From Bacteroidales bacterium (GTDB taxonomy: Bacteria; Bacteroidota; Bacteroidia; Bacteroidales; Rikenellaceae), in assembly GCA_910575495.1 (NCBI GenBank), contig CAJTFS010000009.1:1-64000 (forward strand): a DNA stretch of 64,000 bases. The letters run 5' to 3'. The notes under the pieces were generated by a model that saw nothing but the letters and a program-made list of their open reading frames with translations, did not search any database and was not told the DNA's origin. Both the position numbers and the translations under genes were made by a program. Below are positions 60,626 through 64,000 of the stretch, one piece after another; the stretch's first letter is position 1; each line of letters starts with the position of its first letter.

Positions 60626-61936
60626 ATGCCGCAACGAGATAATTTTTACAGCGAGGAGGTTCAGGCCATCATGGGCAAGGCTCCGGCGTGGGTGGTGCGC
60701 TGGGGCATCACGGTTGTGCTGGCTATTTTTGTCGGCATTCTTGTCGGATGCTGGTTCGTCAAGTATCCCGACTTGATCGAGGCTCCGACTTCCATTACAA
60801 CCCTGAATCCGCCGGCCGACCTCGTCGCACGTTACGACGGACTGATCGACACTTTGTGCGTCTGCGACGGAGAGCAGGTCGAGAAAGGGTGGCTTATTGC
60901 CGTGCTCCGTAATGCCGCTTCGTGGCGCGATGTAGAACGCTTGTCTGCTCGTCTTACGGCAGCTGAATCCCTGCCTTTGGCTGAATTGGCGGCTATCGCA
61001 TGGCTCGACGAAGCATACCGGCTCGGAGAGTTGCAGAACACCTTTGCCGATTTCCAGAACCGATGCCGCGACTATCGGCATTATCTCGCTGTCGACAACA
61101 TCGCCCAGAAGAAGCAGTTGCTCTCCCGACAGATCGCCAAGAACCGCGAATATTACGCCAAACTCGAAAGGCAGCGGCGTCTGTTGATAAAAGACCTCGA
61201 CTATGGACATCGCATGTTGGAGCGCGATTCGCTGTTGCTCGCCGATGCCGTCATTTCTTCGGCAGACTTCGAGACAACGGCGCAAAACTATCTCTCCAAG
61301 CAGAACTCCAAAGCCGGATTCGACGCTTCGCTCACCGCGACCGAACTGCAAATAATCCAGGCAGAGCAGCAAATCGTCGAGCTCTCCATCCAGCGGGAGA
61401 ACGAAATCGCGGAATACGAACGCAGCCTTACCCAAAGTTATCAGCAGCTCGTGGCTCAGATCGCCCAGTGGAAGCAGCAGTATGTCTTGGAGGCTCCGGC
61501 GGCAGGCCGGGTAACATTGATGAATTATTGGAGCAAGAACCAGCATGTCGCCGTGGGCGATAAAATCGCCAGCATCGTTGCCGACGGTACGACCGAGGTG
61601 ATCGGACGCCTGCAAATTCCCTCGGCCGGCTTCGGTAAAGTGAAAAACGGACAGACCGTCAACGTGAAGCTCAACGGTTATCCTTATATGGAGTTCGGAG
61701 TGCTGCGCGGACGTATCCGGTCGTTGTCGGCCGTTCCCGAGCAGGTGCAGACAGCGAACGGTACAGCGATCGTCTATCTCGCCGAGGTCATTTTTCCGGA
61801 GGGTATGACTACGACTTACAAGCGCGAGCTGCCGATGATTCAGCAGATGGATGGTTCGGCCGAAATCATCACCGACGACATGCGGCTCATCGAACGCTTC
61901 GTCCAACCAGTCGTTTCGCTTTTCAAAAACCGGTAA
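60626..61936 (+). CDS. HlyD-family membrane fusion protein
   Basis: 436 residues. One N-terminal membrane helix (about 24-46, WGITVVLAIFVGILVGCWFV), a lipoyl-like half motif (YDGLIDTLCVCDGEQVEKG), a long alpha-helical hairpin (about 90-280) and the second lipoyl half with beta-barrel (VLEAPAAGRVTLMNYWSKNQ). It bridges the ABC exporter and TolC through the periplasm. It lies 2 nt after a GLPGLI gene and 4 nt before the TolC gene. Confidence 0.9.
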   Translation: MPQRDNFYSEEVQAIMGKAPAWVVRWGITVVLAIFVGILVGCWFVKYPDLIEAPTSITTLNPPADLVARYDGLIDTLCVCDGEQVEKGWLIAVLRNAASWRDVERLSARLTAAESLPLAELAAIAWLDEAYRLGELQNTFADFQNRCRDYRHYLAVDNIAQKKQLLSRQIAKNREYYAKLERQRRLLIKDLDYGHRMLERDSLLLADAVISSADFETTAQNYLSKQNSKAGFDASLTATELQIIQAEQQIVELSIQRENEIAEYERSLTQSYQQLVAQIAQWKQQYVLEAPAAGRVTLMNYWSKNQHVAVGDKIASIVADGTTEVIGRLQIPSAGFGKVKNGQTVNVKLNGYPYMEFGVLRGRIRSLSAVPEQVQTANGTAIVYLAEVIFPEGMTTTYKRELPMIQQMDGSAEIITDDMRLIERFVQPVVSLFKNR

Positions 61937-61940
61937 TGCC

Positions 61941-63284
61941 ATGCGTTCACTGCTTGTTTCATTCATACTGCTCGCATCTGTCGCCGGGCATGCACAGGAG
62001 CGGTGCTGGACGTTGGACGAGTGCATCGCCTATGCTTACGAGCACAATATCGACATCAAGGCGCAGGAACTTGCGGCTGAGGAGAAGCGCATCGCACTTT
62101 CCGAGTCGAAGTGGAGCTTTGCGCCCGACATTTCAGCGTCGGGCAGTTATTCGCTTTCGACGGGCCGTGTGCTCGACCCTACGACCTACGAGTTCGTCGA
62201 GCAGCAAACCGTCGGCGGCAACAGCACTTCCATAGGGGCGAACATAACCGTATTCAGCGGCCTGCGGAACATATACAACCTCAAACGGGCCAAACTCGAC
62301 CTCCGTTCGTCGCTGCTGGCCGTAGAAAAAACGCGCAACGATGTACGGCTGAATGTTACGGCTTATTATTTGGAAATTTTGTGTGCTGAGGAGACGATCC
62401 GCGATGCCGAACAAGTTGTCTCCGAACTGAAAGTGCAGGAGGAAAAAACGGCGAAAAAAGTCGAAGCACACAAAGGCACGATGGCCGATCTGCTTCAAAT
62501 CCAATCGCAGTTGGCCGATGCTGAGAACGACGTATTGACGGCCCGCAATAACTACGACATTTCGCGGCTGAACCTTTGCCAACTGCTCGAAATCGATGAT
62601 TATACATCGTTCCGCACGGCAGCCCCCGATGTTTCCGAACTTGTCCGCAATGGTATGGCGGACGAACCGGCAGCTATTCTCGATGCTGCACAGTCGCTGC
62701 CGGAAGTAGAATCGGCGCGTGTCGGCATCGATCTCGCTCGTCGCAGCCTGCAAATCGCACGGGCAGCCTATTGGCCGACCATCTCGCTTTCGGCAGGTTA
62801 TGGTTCCAGTTATTCGGACGCCCGGCAGAAAATGTTCCAGAACGCGGACGGTACCTATCGTTATGAGGCTTATCCGTTCTTCGAGCAGTACAAGGACAAC
62901 GCGAGCAGCTATGTGTCGCTGTCGCTCAATATCCCGATATTCGGCAAACTCACGACCCGCAAAAACGTACTGCGCCAGAAACTGGCTATCCGGCGGGCGG
63001 AATATGCATTGCAAACCGTCGAGAAACAGGTAGCCAAAGAGGTTACGCAGGCGCTGATCGATGCCCGCACGGCATGGGCACGCTATCTTGGAACGCAACG
63101 CTATGTTGCATCGGCCGAAGAAGCGGCCCGGCAGGTCGGCCGCAAATACGACCTCGGCGTAGCGACCGTCACGGACTACAACGCAGCCCTTACGGCACAA
63201 GTCAAAGCCCGGTCGCAACTTCTGCAAGCCAAATACGAATATCTGTTCAAAATACGGACGCTCGAATACTATCGCAACGAATAA
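61941..63284 (+). CDS. TolC-family outer-membrane efflux protein
   Basis: 447 residues with signal MRSLLVSFILLASVAGHAQ. Two repeats of the outer-membrane efflux fold are visible: the first starts WTLDECIAYAYEHNIDIKAQ and the second around VESARVGIDLARRSLQIARA; YDLGVATVTDYNAA is the usual last-helix motif. It completes the tripartite export line with the ABC and HlyD proteins. Start at 61941 set by the signal peptide. A terminator lies about 210 nt downstream. Confidence 0.92.
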   Translation: MRSLLVSFILLASVAGHAQERCWTLDECIAYAYEHNIDIKAQELAAEEKRIALSESKWSFAPDISASGSYSLSTGRVLDPTTYEFVEQQTVGGNSTSIGANITVFSGLRNIYNLKRAKLDLRSSLLAVEKTRNDVRLNVTAYYLEILCAEETIRDAEQVVSELKVQEEKTAKKVEAHKGTMADLLQIQSQLADAENDVLTARNNYDISRLNLCQLLEIDDYTSFRTAAPDVSELVRNGMADEPAAILDAAQSLPEVESARVGIDLARRSLQIARAAYWPTISLSAGYGSSYSDARQKMFQNADGTYRYEAYPFFEQYKDNASSYVSLSLNIPIFGKLTTRKNVLRQKLAIRRAEYALQTVEKQVAKEVTQALIDARTAWARYLGTQRYVASAEEAARQVGRKYDLGVATVTDYNAALTAQVKARSQLLQAKYEYLFKIRTLEYYRNE

Positions 63285-63496
63285 GCCGGGAATTATGAAA
63301 GGTTCCAAAATCCTCGATAAGTGCGGCTTTATCGTATTACTCCATTCATCGCTTGACACGCAATTCACCATGCAGGAACAAATGCTGCTGGACTTGGAGT
63401 ACGACCGTTTTCTTTTTCGGTACTTGTCAGGTACACCGAATAAGACACCGCGAATATGCCTCGAAATGCACTTTCGTTCTATTGGCCTGAAAATAA
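63285..63496. other. Intergenic region after the TolC gene
   Basis: A frame of 121 codons (63295-63660) is open but it crosses the terminator hairpin and has no recognisable features, so I do not call it. No other gene is seen. Confidence 0.5.
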
Positions 63497-63540
63497 AATT
63501 TCCTGTAAACCAATCGTTTACAGGAAATTGCCTTTCTTTT
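63497..63540 (+). terminator. Rho-independent terminator at the end of the peptide locus
   Basis: AATTTCCTGTAAAC, loop CAATC, GTTTACAGGAAATT (14-bp perfect stem) followed by GCCTTTCTTTT. Confidence 0.8.
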
Positions 63541-63679
63541 CATTGTACTTTGGCGGAGAGAGAGGCTCCCGAACCTACGCTTTCAGAAAATATCACAAAA
63601 TTGCAAATCACTGATAATCACACACCATCCACGATGCAGAGTAAATCTAAATCTTTCTAAATACCTTTTGCCATTTCAA

Positions 63680-63724
63680 TTTTTGGGTGTATATTTGGGT
63701 GTAGAATTTCAAACGCACCCAAAT
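63680..63724. repeat. Short direct and inverted repeats before the integrase gene
   Basis: TTTTGGGTGTATATTTGGGTGTAG contains two tandem TTTGGGTGTA words, and GCACCCAAATAT just before the ATG is their inverse. It could be an integrase binding site or part of an attachment site. Confidence 0.5.
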
Positions 63725-64000
63725 ATGAATATCAAACGTAACATCATTTTTGCATTGGAGAGCCGGAAGAAGAACGGTGTGCCAATCGTAGAGAACGTGC
63801 CTATCCGTATGCGTGTCATATACGCAAGCCAACGCATCGAGTTTACAACAGGCTACCGGATTGACGTAGCCAAATGGGATGCCGACAAACAACGGGTAAA
63901 GAACGGATGCACCAACAAGCTGAAACAAAGCGCATCCGAAATCAATGCGGACTTGCTGAAATACTATGCTGAAATGCAAAACGTGTTCAAGGAGTTTGAG
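63725..64000 (+). CDS. Tyrosine-type site-specific integrase, N-terminal part (runs off the window)
   Basis: The first 92 codons are open to the window edge. MNIKRNIIFALESRKKNG, VPIRMRVIYASQRIEFTTGYR and DVAKWDADKQRVKNG are the arm-type DNA-binding domain (Arm-DNA-bind_5) of Bacteroidales phage/transposon integrases, and the SAM-like core-binding domain begins near the end. The catalytic domain is outside the window, so its state cannot be judged. It marks the right side of the peptide locus as mobile DNA. Confidence 0.82.
   Translation, partial: MNIKRNIIFALESRKKNGVPIVENVPIRMRVIYASQRIEFTTGYRIDVAKWDADKQRVKNGCTNKLKQSASEINADLLKYYAEMQNVFKEFE

Noticed and set aside
63295..63660. Open frame of 121 codons after the TolC gene
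   Set aside because: It runs through a perfect 14-bp terminator hairpin and has no recognisable feature.

Overview
The window looks like a chromosome segment of a GC-rich member of the Bacteroidales, most likely Alistipes or a close relative. This rests on gene content (TamL-type lipoprotein, DUF4290, DUF4492 ahead of cydAB, DUF4369/thioredoxin proteins, GLPGLI proteins), on Bacteroidota promoter boxes (TTTG, about 19 nt, TAnnTTTG), and on the GC-rich composition of the left half. No rRNA or named species marker is present, so the genus is inference.

Positions 1-37.6 kb are mostly housekeeping: alpha/beta hydrolase, dapF, nitroreductase, tamL, an AraC regulator, an envelope operon (uppS-bamA-two ompH/skp), nadK, pdxJ, a CCA-adding-type nucleotidyltransferase, an initiator tRNA, a five-gene Hdr-like iron-sulfur/flavin redox operon, folA, thyA, lpxH, a sigma-54 response regulator, gph-nhaC, DUF4492-cydA-cydB and fabI. 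Between them lie repeat-rich intergenic mosaics, including two orphan FISUMP (C-type-lectin-like) C-terminal fragments and a triplicated tRNA-3'-end/terminator unit.

Positions 37.6-41.8 kb are a graveyard of mobile DNA: a phage terminase fragment, an archaeal-type ATPase gene, a large nested palindrome, a frameshifted umuD, and a chimeric reading frame that joins the start of umuC to the middle of a relaxase and then to a PRTRC-type ThiF fragment. A tyrosine integrase runs off the right edge of the window (63,725 onward), so the region between may be a composite island.

Positions 41.9-63.3 kb, of lower GC, are the most interesting part: a secreted-peptide (GG-leader, TIGR04149-like) locus. 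It has a membrane TPR/HTH regulator, a DUF3244 protein, six intact precursor genes with a near-identical 23-residue leader ending VKGG, one ghost precursor, six GLPGLI proteins, an outer-membrane TonB-receptor-like protein, a VKOR-thioredoxin disulfide oxidase, a TlpA-like thioredoxin protein, and a complete C39-peptidase ABC / HlyD / TolC export line. The locus is modular. Each cassette has a conserved noncoding block of about 225 bp, a precursor gene, a perfect hairpin whose sequence differs every time, and a partner gene that starts 50-66 nt after the precursor stop. The noncoding block carries, on the minus strand, a TAnnTTTG box and about 75 nt further a hairpin plus U-tract, which predicts a small RNA repeated six times. 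Every predicted core has an even number of cysteines (2 or 4), matching the dedicated disulfide oxidase in the same operon.
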